NCBI GenBank assembly: GCA_002386585.1 | Contig: DGIZ01000258.1 | Location: 1-21,453 of the forward strand | Origin: Brevundimonas sp. UBA4609 | Lineage (GTDB): Bacteria > Pseudomonadota > Alphaproteobacteria > Caulobacterales > Caulobacteraceae | Reading direction: 5' to 3' | DNA length: 21,453 nucleotides | Shown here: one piece after another, positions 9,388 to 17,512 of the stretch | How positions within the stretch are numbered: the stretch's first letter is position 1 | How the letters are laid out: every line of letters starts with the position of its first letter | Notes under the pieces: generated by a model | What the model was told of the DNA's origin: nothing | The model's database searches: none | Seen by the model: only the letters and a program-made list of their open reading frames with translations | Program-made: the position numbers and the translations under genes

Positions 9388-10427
9388 GGACGGGTCTCCG
9401 CGACATCCCCCGCCGCCCCGGACGGGACCACCAGGTTCTGGGGCTCGCCCCGGGCGAAGGCTTCGATGTTGTCGAGCGTCGTGCCGACGATCCGCCCTAG
9501 GGCCTCGGCCGTGTCATAGGCGATGTGAGGCGTGACCACGACATTGGGCAGGCGCAGGAGCGTGTTGGCGGCCACCAGGGCGCGCAGGCGTTCGGCCGGC
9601 AGCGGCGTGTCCATGCGGAAGATCTCCGCCTCTTCGCGCAGGAGCGGCTCCTCGGAGAGGACGTCCAGCCCCGCCCCGGCCAGACGTCCGCTGCTCAGGG
9701 CGCGCACCAGGGCCGCGGCGTTCACCACCCCGCCGCGCGCCGTGTTGATCAGCACGCAGCCCGGCTTAATCACCGCGAACTGGGCGTCCGAGATCAGGTC
9801 GCGGGTCTGCGGCCCGCCCGGCGCGTGCAGGCTCACCACGTCGGCCAAGCGCAACAGGTCGTCCAGGGTCACATAGTCGAAGCCCAGCTCGGCGGCCGCG
9901 GCGGGATCAGGGTGCGGGTCGGCCGCCAGCGCCGTCATGCCGAAGCCGCGGGCGATGCGGATCACCCGCCGGCCGATGCGTCCGGCCCCAACCACGCCCA
10001 GGGTGCGGCCCTCGAGGTCGAAACCCCGCAGCCCCTCGACGTGGAAATCCCCCCGACGCGTCCTGTCGGCGGCCTCGACGACATGCCGCGAGACCGCGAG
10101 CAGCAGGGCGAAGGCGTGCTCGGCCACCGTCGGGTCGCCATAGTCCGGCACATTGCAGACCGCCACCCCGCGCGCGCGGCAGGCCTCAAGATCGATATGG
10201 TCGAAACCGGTGGAGCGCGTGGCGACCAGCCGCAACCGGGGCAGCGCCGCGATCACCGCCGCCGAGACCTCCGAGCCGACGAAGGGGCTCACCACCTCGG
10301 CTTCAACATAGTCCGGCGCGGTCTGCGGCGTCAGGCACCCCGCGGTGCAGCGCACCCGGTGCCCCGGCTCCAGCCGCAGGCAGGCCTGGTGTTCCCACTC
10401 CGCCGCTTCGAATACCGCCACATCCAT
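9384..10427 (-). CDS. D-isomer-specific 2-hydroxyacid dehydrogenase
   Basis: A 347-residue NAD(H)-dependent D-2-hydroxyacid dehydrogenase resembling fermentative D-lactate dehydrogenases (2-oxoacid + NADH to D-2-hydroxyacid). The split catalytic domain starts MDVAVFEAAEWE. The Rossmann motif GVVGAGRIGRRVIRIARGFG is near 160-180. The catalytic Arg lies in NTARGGVVN, the acid in AGLDVLSEEP, and the catalytic His in VVTPHIAYDT. The insertion LLREEAEIFR is typical of the lactate-dehydrogenase-like branch. The frame is open to 10541, but ATG 10427 has an AGGAG 8 nt upstream, overlapping the TAG stop of the universal stress gene, and starts exactly at the domain. It could regenerate NAD when respiration is limited. 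The substrate is not provable from sequence; D-lactate is the best guess. Confidence 0.88.
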   Translation of the reverse strand: MDVAVFEAAEWEHQACLRLEPGHRVRCTAGCLTPQTAPDYVEAEVVSPFVGSEVSAAVIAALPRLRLVATRSTGFDHIDLEACRARGVAVCNVPDYGDPTVAEHAFALLLAVSRHVVEAADRTRRGDFHVEGLRGFDLEGRTLGVVGAGRIGRRVIRIARGFGMTALAADPHPDPAAAAELGFDYVTLDDLLRLADVVSLHAPGGPQTRDLISDAQFAVIKPGCVLINTARGGVVNAAALVRALSSGRLAGAGLDVLSEEPLLREEAEIFRMDTPLPAERLRALVAANTLLRLPNVVVTPHIAYDTAEALGRIVGTTLDNIEAFARGEPQNLVVPSGAAGDVAETRP

Positions 10428-10438
10428 CCTGCCTGCTC

Positions 10439-11341
10439 CTATTGCGCCGCCGGCGCGGCGCGTGGCGCGCCGGCCGCCCCAGAGTTCCGGGGGCTGTTTG
10501 ACCCGCCGCCCGCTCGGACGCGCACGACCATCGCGGGACATGCCGCTTCACGCACGACGGCCTTGAGGGTCTCGGCGCGCTCGGGCGCCCAAATCCCCTT
10601 CCAGGTCAGGATGATGAGGTCGACGGATTCTTCACGCGCCACTCGCAGGATTTCTGACGCCGGAGAGCCGCGAGCGAGCAGCAGCCGGACGCGCAGGTCG
10701 GAGAGCGGGCAGATGCAGGCGAGCCGCTCCATGAATTCGCCCGCCCACGCCGGCCACTCGTGCTGGGGCTGATCCAGGTAGAAGGGCGACGTCAGCGAGC
10801 CCCGCGCCTGGGGACTGGCGGGGCCTGGCGCGGCGACCAGGAGCACCAGGAGGTCGGCGTCCGCGCGGCGCGCGAGCTCTACGCCGGGTTTCACCGCATC
10901 GCTGGCGGCCGAGGTCCCCTCGTGCGGGAGCAGAACCTTTCTCAGCCGCCAGTCCTGCAGCGGTTGCGCGGGGTTGACCAGGATCACCGGGCAGGATGCC
11001 CCGCGCAGCACGGAAAGAGCAGTCCCGCCGACCTTCCCGGCCGGGCTGCCCGGCGCGGTGTGGGTGCAAAGCACGATAAGACGGGCGTGAAGATCGCCAG
11101 CCGCAGCGAGGATCGCGGCGGCGGGTTCGCCGCTGCGAGTCTCGAAACTGGCGCCGCGCAGGTCCTCGGCGGCAAGCCCGAGCCGAGGCGCCAGCTCCTC
11201 CGCAGCAGACGCCTGCTCGGCGACATGCAGGATGCGGACGGCCGCGTGCTCAAGACCCGAGAACACCTTGGCCACGGATAGCGCCGGGAGGGCGTCGGCC
11301 ATCCCGTCCAATGGAACGAGGATCACGGGCTGATCGCTCAC
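10439..11341 (-). CDS. Universal stress protein, two tandem UspA-like domains
   Basis: A 300-residue protein with two UspA-like halves. Domain 1 (about 5-123) runs from VILVPLDGMADALPAL to GGTALSVLRGASCPVILVNP. Domain 2 (about 130-278) runs from LRKVLLPHEGTSAASDAV to AVVREAACPAMVVRV. The nucleotide loop is partly degenerate: GSPAGKVGGTALSV has a G-x2-G pattern, and domain 2 lacks a clear GxxG(x9)G(S/T). ATP binding is therefore uncertain. I chose GTG 11341, which overlaps the upstream TGA as GTGA and has AGGAG 7 nt before it. The longer open frame to 11749 is antisense-quality extension inside the GH65 gene and lacks Usp similarity. The C-terminus has an Ala/Pro-rich tail. It is the second gene of the operon driven from the EcfG-type promoter, fitting a stress role. 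Confidence 0.82.
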   Translation of the reverse strand: MSDQPVILVPLDGMADALPALSVAKVFSGLEHAAVRILHVAEQASAAEELAPRLGLAAEDLRGASFETRSGEPAAAILAAAGDLHARLIVLCTHTAPGSPAGKVGGTALSVLRGASCPVILVNPAQPLQDWRLRKVLLPHEGTSAASDAVKPGVELARRADADLLVLLVAAPGPASPQARGSLTSPFYLDQPQHEWPAWAGEFMERLACICPLSDLRVRLLLARGSPASEILRVAREESVDLIILTWKGIWAPERAETLKAVVREAACPAMVVRVRAGGGSNSPRNSGAAGAPRAAPAAQ

Positions 11342-14277
11342 GGCGCAACTCCTGGCGCGGCTCCAATGCGCGCGCTGTCGTCCGGCAGCTTGAGCTCGTG
11401 ATCCTTGCCGCGCCACTTGAAACGCAACGACACTCCTCGCCATTGCGGCGGCAGGTTCGGCTGATGCTCGGGCCCTTCCTCGGTGAACCGCAGGCCGGCG
11501 AAGCCGAACACCGCAGCCTGCCAGAGGCCCCCGAGGGCCGCCGCATGCACTCCGGCCGCGGCATTGCCCATGTTGTCCCCCAGGTCGATATCGCTCGCCT
11601 GTCGAAAGTAGCGCTCCGCGAGCCTCACGTCCCCGAGCCGCGCCGCGACCGCCGCATGGATCGCCGGACTGAGGGAGCTGCCGTGCGCGCACCGCGGCTC
11701 GTAATAACGGAAGTTGGCCTCCCGGACCTCCGGCGGGAAACGGTCCCACAGCAGATGCAGCAGCATCACGACATCAGGCTGCTTGATCGCCTTCGATTGG
11801 CGGATCCGCTCGCGACCGAGCAGCACGTCGATCGGCGCGTTGCGCGGCTCAAAGGCGGCCAGATCGATCTCCTCCAGTCCGAAGTAGCCCTGGAACTGCT
11901 CAAAGAGGCCGGTGCGCACGTCGAACCCCGTGTAGAGCTCCCGCGCCGCCGCACTCCAGGCAAGGGGCTCGGCCGCATCCATCGCCAGCGATTCCGAGAG
12001 CACCCGCCACCGCTCTGGCCAGCGCTCGACCAGAAGCCGCGCCACGGCGTTCCCGGTCTCCAGATTCCACTGCGCCATGACGTTGGTGTAGGCGTCGTCG
12101 TCGACCGTCTCATGATACTCGTCCGGGCCCACCACGCCGCGGATGTGACGTAGGCCATCGCTTTCAAGCTTCGCGCGGCCGGCCCAGAAGCGGGCGGTCT
12201 CGAGGAGGATTTCAGCGCCGACGTCGAGCAGAAAACCTTCGTCCCTGGTCGCGCGCCAGTAGGTCCAGACGCCGTAAGCGACGTCGGCGCTGATGTGCTG
12301 CTCCTGGTCGGCGAGCAGGATCGGGATGACCTCCCCGTTCGGCGCGACAACGAAGGGCGGCGTCACGTCCTGACCGGTGTCGGCGGATTCCCAGGCATAG
12401 AAGGCGCCGCGCTCCCCATGCTGCGCGGCCTTGTCCCGAGCCGCCGGAAGCGTCCGATGGCGGTAGGTCAGAAGGGCCCTGGCCGCTTCCGGCCATGTCA
12501 GCACGTAGAACGGCAGCATGAAGATCTCGGTGTCCCAGAACACATGGCCGCCGTAGGCGGCGCCGGTGAGCGCCCGGGCGCCGATCGAGACGCGGTCATC
12601 GTCGGGGTCCACGGCGCTGAGCAGGTGATAGACCGCGAAGCGCAGCGCGCGCTGCGCGGCCGGGTCACCGTCGATGGCTATGTCGCTCGCCTCCCACCTG
12701 ACCCTCCAGGCCTCCCGGTGGGCGGTGATCAGGGCCGACAAGCCTGTGTTGATCGCGCGGCCGGCGCGGCTGCGTGCGGCGGCCTCCGGCTGATCCTGGT
12801 CCCTTGAGGTGCAGACGGCGACCACCCTGTCGAGCCGGTAGATCTTCCCGAGTTCGAGCTCCAACACCATCGGCGGCCTGGGCGCGCGCCCAGACGCGGC
12901 GCTGCGGTCGCCGATCTCGCCGATCTCGCCGATCGCGCTTGCGGCGGCGAGCGCAATGACGCCGCCGTCGCCAAGTCGGCGCGTCGCCATCTCATCGAGA
13001 GGAACGTCCAGGCTTGCGGTCGCGCTGTAGTTCTCCGGCGTCACCGCAACCGACTGGATCAGGAGGCGCCGGTCGGCCTGGGAGGCAAGACGCAGCCCCC
13101 GCATTCGGGTGATCCGACCGGCGGCGTCCTCGTGTCGCCACTCGCGCCAGAGAATCCCCTGCCGCATGTCGAGCATCCGGCGGTGCCTGAGGGTCCTGCC
13201 CGTATCCAGTCGGAGAGGCCGGCCCTCGATGGTCATGGAGAGCTTCGCCCAATCCGACAGGATGGCAAGGCCGGGCGTCGGTCCCGGCTGCGCATCGAAG
13301 GCTCCGGCTACGAAAGTGGCGGGCGAGGACATCCCGCTTCCTTCCGCCAGCGACCCCCTGGAACCGAGATGGCCGTTTCCGATCGCGAAGATGGATTCCA
13401 GTTCGTGCTCCCGCGTGAGCGTGAAGCCTTCCTCCACGAGCAACCACCCGGCCGCGGCGCTGGGGGCCGCCGGCAGGCCCATGGGTGCGGCCGGCGCCGC
13501 CGGGACGATCCGCAGCTCCCCCAGATCCCGCACGACGAGCGTGGCGCCGTGCTGGCGCAGGACGGCGGCCTGCCCGGCTCGATCGACGCCGACGACGAGG
13601 CCGTAGCCCGCGGCCCGGATCGCCTCCACGCCGGCGATCGCATCCTCCACCCCGATGGCGCGCTTGGCGTCGACGCCGAGGAGCCGGGCGGCGTACACGA
13701 AGGTGTCCGGCGCAGGCTTGCCGTTCAGCCCCTGGCGCTCCGCTTCGACACCGTCGACACATGCGTCGAACAGGTCCGCGAGTCCCGCCGCCTCGATCAC
13801 GGCCGCGGCGTTCTTGCTGGATGTGACCGCCGCCGTCTTCAGGCCTGCCTCGCGCAGCCTGCGGATGAGTTCGAGGGAGCTTTCGAACACCTCGACGCCG
13901 GATCGGCCCAGGGCCTGGCGGAAGAGCTGGTTCTTGCGTGCGCCGAGACCGAAGACCGTTTCACGGTCGGCGCGATCATCCGGCTTGCCCTCCGGCAAGG
14001 TTACCCCGCGCGACGCCAGAAAGCTGCGGATCCCTTCATGGCGCGGCTTGCCGTCGACATAGGTGCGGTAGTCGCGCTCCACGTCGAAGGGCCGGAACGC
14101 CTCTCCCTTCGTTTCGGCCCGGCGCCGGAGAAAGGCGTCGAACAGCTTGCGCCAGGTGGCCGCGTGAAGTGTGGCGGTCCGGGTGACGACGCCGTCCAGA
14201 TCGAACATGGCGGCGTCGAACGCGCGCGTGTCGAGGACAAGGCCCTGGTCGACTGTGATACCGTCCGGCTCACTCAT
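11338..14277 (-). CDS. Beta-phosphoglucomutase / GH65 disaccharide phosphorylase fusion
   Basis: A 979-residue bifunctional enzyme. Residues about 18-245 are a HAD-superfamily beta-phosphoglucomutase: the nucleophile pair Asp26/Asp28 in FDLDGVV, motif II TSSKNA, NGKPAPDTF, and GVEDAIAGVEA. An Ala/Pro-rich linker (about 247-275) leads to a GH65 domain (about 275-965). Its FWDTEIFMLPF, and GPDEYHE with Glu720 as the likely general acid, are the family signature. The predicted chemistry is phosphorolysis of trehalose, maltose or kojibiose to beta-glucose-1-phosphate, then conversion to glucose-6-phosphate, saving one ATP. Which disaccharide is used cannot be read from sequence. The start is fixed at ATG 14277 by an in-frame TAA 12 nt upstream; no good Shine-Dalgarno is seen. 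It is the first gene of the four-gene operon, about 37 nt after the predicted transcription start. Confidence 0.92.
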   Translation of the reverse strand: MSEPDGITVDQGLVLDTRAFDAAMFDLDGVVTRTATLHAATWRKLFDAFLRRRAETKGEAFRPFDVERDYRTYVDGKPRHEGIRSFLASRGVTLPEGKPDDRADRETVFGLGARKNQLFRQALGRSGVEVFESSLELIRRLREAGLKTAAVTSSKNAAAVIEAAGLADLFDACVDGVEAERQGLNGKPAPDTFVYAARLLGVDAKRAIGVEDAIAGVEAIRAAGYGLVVGVDRAGQAAVLRQHGATLVVRDLGELRIVPAAPAAPMGLPAAPSAAAGWLLVEEGFTLTREHELESIFAIGNGHLGSRGSLAEGSGMSSPATFVAGAFDAQPGPTPGLAILSDWAKLSMTIEGRPLRLDTGRTLRHRRMLDMRQGILWREWRHEDAAGRITRMRGLRLASQADRRLLIQSVAVTPENYSATASLDVPLDEMATRRLGDGGVIALAAASAIGEIGEIGDRSAASGRAPRPPMVLELELGKIYRLDRVVAVCTSRDQDQPEAAARSRAGRAINTGLSALITAHREAWRVRWEASDIAIDGDPAAQRALRFAVYHLLSAVDPDDDRVSIGARALTGAAYGGHVFWDTEIFMLPFYVLTWPEAARALLTYRHRTLPAARDKAAQHGERGAFYAWESADTGQDVTPPFVVAPNGEVIPILLADQEQHISADVAYGVWTYWRATRDEGFLLDVGAEILLETARFWAGRAKLESDGLRHIRGVVGPDEYHETVDDDAYTNVMAQWNLETGNAVARLLVERWPERWRVLSESLAMDAAEPLAWSAAARELYTGFDVRTGLFEQFQGYFGLEEIDLAAFEPRNAPIDVLLGRERIRQSKAIKQPDVVMLLHLLWDRFPPEVREANFRYYEPRCAHGSSLSPAIHAAVAARLGDVRLAERYFRQASDIDLGDNMGNAAAGVHAAALGGLWQAAVFGFAGLRFTEEGPEHQPNLPPQWRGVSLRFKWRGKDHELKLPDDSARIGAAPGVAP
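12909..12935. repeat. Three tandem copies of a 9-bp unit inside the GH65 gene
   Basis: CGCCGATCT occurs twice and then as CGCCGATCG. On the coding strand it encodes the run IGEIGEIGD in the GH65 N-terminal region. Slippage would change length in frame, so it is a possible strain-variable site. Confidence 0.7.
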
Positions 14278-14321
14278 GTCGCTGAGTTATCAACCGCAGG
14301 ACCCGCCCGCGCCGATGGATC

Positions 14322-14347
14322 AACGTTACGCCGGTCGTGTCGGTTCC
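14322..14347 (-). promoter_or_regulatory. EcfG/SigT-type general-stress promoter
   Basis: On the minus strand GGAAC (14347-14343) and CGTT (14325-14322) are separated by exactly 17 nt. This matches the alphaproteobacterial EcfG (SigT, RpoE2) consensus GGAAC-N16/17-CGTT. Transcription would start near 14314, leaving a leader of about 37 nt before ATG 14277 of the phosphorylase fusion. The downstream genes (universal stress protein, dehydrogenase, SRPBCC) fit a general stress regulon. Confidence 0.72.
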
Positions 14348-14683
14348 CGGTTTCCCTATGCGGGGACCGGCGCCGTTTTCCAGCGGCCTCGCCACTGGCG
14401 TCGCAAGAAAAACCAGTCGGCGGTGAACAGGGGTGCGCCATTGACGCCCCCTTGATGGAAGCCTGAAGCTCGCCCCTCGGACCAGGCCAGAAGGTCGATG
14501 ACGGCCTCGCCGTCGCGGCGCTAAGGCGCTGGCGCGAGCCGCGATGCGCCCCTCCGCGTCCCATGCCTCGACCCCGGGAATCGACAGATCCCTGGCTCAG
14601 TCTCGCGCGACGGACGAGCCGAGGATCAGCCGGGGCGAACGTGCTGGGCCATGGACGTACCCGCCCGCCGTCTCAGCCGGTCG
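14348..14683. other. Non-coding gap between ppsA and the stress operon
   Basis: No ORF here has family similarity or a convincing ribosome binding site; the open frames look like GC-rich chance frames. One perfect hairpin, GACGGC-CTC-GCCGTC (14500-14514), lies in the 3' region of ppsA and could be a processing or weak termination signal. It has no T-run. I see no further operator. Confidence 0.4.
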
Positions 14684-17095
14684 TCAAGGTATGCGGCGGG
14701 GTGTCCTGTGTGCAGTCTCCTCAGCCGCCGCTACGGCCTCTTTCACGGCCACGAAGCTGTCTGGATTGACCGAGATCGAGTCAATGCCCCGCTGGACGAG
14801 GAACTGGGCGAACTCGGGGTGGTTGCTGGGCGCTTCTCCACAGAGCCCGACCTTCACGCCCGCATCATGCGCGGAGACGATGACCTGATCGATCATCCAT
14901 TCGACGGCCGGATCCTGCTCGTTGAAGAGCGCCGCGAGTTCACCCGAGTCACGGTCGACGCCCAGCGTCAGCTGGGTGAGATCGTTGCTGCCGATCGAGA
15001 AGCCGTCGAACAGTTCGGCGAACTGACGGGCCAGGATCACGTTCGAAGGAATCTCGCACATCACATAGACCTGGAGCCCTTCCTCTCCGCGGACCAAACC
15101 GTTCTCGGCCATCACCTCCAGAACCCGACGCGCCTCTTCGACCGTCCGGCAGAACGGGATCATCACGATGACGTTGCGCAGGCCCAGGTCCTCGCGCAGG
15201 CGGCGGATCGCCCGGCATTCCAGGGCGAAGCCTTCGCGGTAGCGCGGCGAGTAATAACGAGAGGCGCCGCGGAACCCGAGCATGGGGTTCTCCTCCTTCG
15301 GCTCGAAGCGGGCGCCGCCGATCAGATTGGCGTATTCGTTGGTCTTGAAGTCGCTCATGCGGATGATGACCGGCTTCGGGTGGAAGGCCGCGGCGATGCG
15401 GGAAAGGCCCCGTGAGAGCCGTTCCACGAAATATTCCGTCCTATCGACATAGCCGGCCGTCAGCGCCTCGATAGCGGCCCGCGCCTCCGGATCCTCGACC
15501 GCCTCGAAGCGGACGAGCGCCATCGGGTGGATTTTCACATGGTTGCTCACCACGAACTCCATGCGCGCGAGACCTACCCCATCAGCCGGCAAGCGCCACC
15601 AGCGGAAGGCCGCAGCAGGGTTGGCGAGGTTGAGCATGATCTGGGTCGTGGTCTCGGGCGCCGCGCTTGCGTCGAGTGCCCGCGTCTCGAATTGCGCGCG
15701 GCCGTCGTAGACGAAGCCCTCGTCGCCCTCAGCACAGGAGACGGTGACCTCCTGCCCCGCCTGGAGGTCATGAGTGGCCGTCTCCGTCCCGACGATGGCG
15801 GGCAGTCCGAGTTCTCGGCTGACGATGGCGGCGTGGGACGTGCGGCCGCCGTGGTCCGTCACGATGGCCGCCGCCCGCTTCATGATCGGCACCCAGTCGG
15901 GGTCGGTGGCGGTGGTCACCAGGATCGCCCCGTCAACGAACCGGTCGATGTCGCGGGGGCTGTCGATCCGGCAGACCTGGCCGGCCACCACGGCGTCTCC
16001 GATGGCGAGGCCGGTCACCAGCAGGGCGCCCCTGGAGTTGATCCTGAAGCTGCGCAGCGCGCCAGAGCCGAGGCGGGACTGCACGGTTTCGGGCCGCGCC
16101 TGGACGATGAAGATCTCGCCGCTCTCGCCGTCCTTCGCCCACTCCATGTCCATCGGGCAGCCGTAGTGGGCCTCGATGGCGACAGCCCAGCGCGACAGCG
16201 CGAGCACTTCCGTGTCCGCGAGGACGAAGGCGGACCGCTCGGCAGGCGTGGTGGGGATATTGCGCGTGGGATGCTCCCCGTCTTGCGCATAGATCATCTT
16301 CTGCGCCTTGCCGCCGAGGCGCTTCTCCAGGATCGGAACCGTCCCGGGCTGGTCGAGCAACGGCTTGAAGACCTGGTGTTCGTCGGGGTCGACGGCGCCC
16401 TGGACGACGTTCTCGCCCAAGCCCCAGGCGCCGTTGATCAGCACGACCTTGTCGAAGCCAGTCTCCGTGTCGATCGAAAACATCACCCCCGCCCCCGCCA
16501 GGTCCGAGCGGACCATCTGCTGAACGCCGATTGAAAGGGCGACCCTCAGATGGTCGAAGCCCTTGGTCTGTCGATAGCTGATGGCGCGATCCGTGAAGAG
16601 CGAGGCGTAGCACCGTCGGCACGCCTCCAGCAGCGCGGCCTCGCCGCGGATGTTGAGGAAGCTCTCCTGCTGGCCGGCGAAGCTGGCGTCGGGAAGGTCC
16701 TCGGCGGTGGCGCTGGAGCGGACCGCGACATCCGCATCAGGCCTGCCGATGCGAGCGCAAAGATCGCGGTAGGCGGCGCGAATGGCCTCGGCGCTCTCTT
16801 CCGGCCACGGCGCCGCCAGGAGGGCCGCGCGGAGCCGCGCGCCAGTGTCGGGAAGCGACGTCTTTCCCATGGTCCAATCGCTGATGGCGGCCGCGATCAC
16901 GGGGCGCAGGCTGCTCGCGTCGAGGAAGCGCCAATAGGCCTCGGCTGTGGTCGCAAAGCCGGGCGGCACGCGCACGCCCCGGCCACCCAGATTGCGGACC
17001 ATCTCCCCAAGGGAAGCGTTCTTGCCGCCCACCTGGGCGACCGAGGTTCGATCGACGCTCTCGAACCCCAGGATCAGGGGGGCGGGCTTGCTCAT
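14684..17095 (-). CDS. ppsA: Phosphoenolpyruvate synthase (pyruvate, water dikinase)
   Basis: An 803-residue enzyme making PEP + AMP + phosphate from pyruvate + ATP, the gluconeogenic entry from pyruvate. The N-terminal ATP-grasp domain has VGGKNASLGEMV and VAVRSSATAEDLPDASFAGQ. The swivelling domain has GGRTSHAAIVSRELGLPAIVG with phosphohistidine His421. The C-terminal PEP/pyruvate barrel has GFRGASRYY and GLCGEAPSNHPEFA with Cys752. Length and order are those of PpsA, not of PPDK (~880). The frame is open to 17251 with an Arg-rich stretch, but ATG 17095 (MSKPAPLILGFE) fits the family; its Shine-Dalgarno is weak. It lies upstream of the disaccharide phosphorylase operon on the same strand, separated by 406 nt that contain a separate promoter. 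Together with acetate kinase and the unusual GAPDH it points to flexible lower-glycolytic flux. Confidence 0.95.
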   Translation of the reverse strand: MSKPAPLILGFESVDRTSVAQVGGKNASLGEMVRNLGGRGVRVPPGFATTAEAYWRFLDASSLRPVIAAAISDWTMGKTSLPDTGARLRAALLAAPWPEESAEAIRAAYRDLCARIGRPDADVAVRSSATAEDLPDASFAGQQESFLNIRGEAALLEACRRCYASLFTDRAISYRQTKGFDHLRVALSIGVQQMVRSDLAGAGVMFSIDTETGFDKVVLINGAWGLGENVVQGAVDPDEHQVFKPLLDQPGTVPILEKRLGGKAQKMIYAQDGEHPTRNIPTTPAERSAFVLADTEVLALSRWAVAIEAHYGCPMDMEWAKDGESGEIFIVQARPETVQSRLGSGALRSFRINSRGALLVTGLAIGDAVVAGQVCRIDSPRDIDRFVDGAILVTTATDPDWVPIMKRAAAIVTDHGGRTSHAAIVSRELGLPAIVGTETATHDLQAGQEVTVSCAEGDEGFVYDGRAQFETRALDASAAPETTTQIMLNLANPAAAFRWWRLPADGVGLARMEFVVSNHVKIHPMALVRFEAVEDPEARAAIEALTAGYVDRTEYFVERLSRGLSRIAAAFHPKPVIIRMSDFKTNEYANLIGGARFEPKEENPMLGFRGASRYYSPRYREGFALECRAIRRLREDLGLRNVIVMIPFCRTVEEARRVLEVMAENGLVRGEEGLQVYVMCEIPSNVILARQFAELFDGFSIGSNDLTQLTLGVDRDSGELAALFNEQDPAVEWMIDQVIVSAHDAGVKVGLCGEAPSNHPEFAQFLVQRGIDSISVNPDSFVAVKEAVAAAEETAHRTPRRIP

Positions 17096-17512
17096 GGTGT
17101 CAATCTCGACAAGCGGGGCGGCCGCCGAGCGACGACGACGCCGCCGCGGGCGGGCAAGATGATTCGATTGACGCGGAAGCCTCTCGCTCCTTACGCCAAC
17201 GCGACGATGGCTTCGGTAATGCCGCCGAAGACGACGCGTCCTTGAAGTCAATCGGAGAGATCGGCGCGAACCTCCTGGTCCCGAGGCGTCGTTCGTAGCG
17301 GGCTCCGACGGAGCGACGTTTCACTTTTCTGTCGCACAACTGCTGGACCGCGACTGATCGAGATCTGGCGATGCAGATGTCTATACGCATCGCGGCGCTC
17401 CATCCCTCAACAAAACCGGGATGGAGGGGAATATTTTTAAATACTTGATTCAGCGCAAATCTTGGCGTTGCCTACCGAATGATCCTCGCTGACTTCACGC
17501 AGGGGAACGATC
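17096..17512. other. Divergent regulatory region between ppsA and the sigma factor gene
   Basis: A 417-nt spacer without a credible gene. Its right part (about 17420-17462) is the most AT-rich patch in the window, including GAATATTTTTAAATAC, and is the likely promoter zone for the plus-strand sigma factor gene. A FixK/FNR-like box is described separately. No clear promoter for ppsA could be assigned. I found no GGAAC-N16/17-CGTT match on either strand; a CGAAC-N18-CGTT near 17270 is too poor. Confidence 0.5.
17445..17458. promoter_or_regulatory. FixK/FNR-like site upstream of the sigma factor gene
   Basis: TTGATTCAGCGCAA fits the relaxed FixK2 pattern TTG(A/C)-N6-(T/G)CAA and has a perfect left FNR half-site TTGAT. 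The right half (CGCAA versus ATCAA) has two mismatches. It sits 54 nt upstream of ATG 17513, a position compatible with activation. One degenerate 14-mer could occur by chance. Confidence 0.4.

Noticed and set aside
11342..11749. 136-residue N-terminal extension of the universal stress protein
   Set aside because: Lies inside the GH65 coding region with shadow-frame composition; GTG 11341 has a Shine-Dalgarno and GTGA coupling.
14274..14564. 96-residue minus-strand frame in the ppsA/phosphorylase gap
   Set aside because: Low-complexity Arg/Ser/Pro content, no Shine-Dalgarno, overlaps the EcfG-type promoter and the start of the fusion gene.
17096..17251. 52-residue N-terminal extension of PEP synthase
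   Set aside because: Arg-rich, unlike any PpsA N-terminus; the family starts at MSKPAPLILGFE.
17266..17300. Possible second stress promoter CGAAC-N18-CGTT upstream of the sigma factor gene
   Set aside because: First base of the -35 mismatched, spacer too long and about 220 nt from the gene.
17461..17480. Sigma54-like promoter suggested by TTGGCGTTGC
   Set aside because: The GG-to-GC spacing is far too short for a -24/-12 element.
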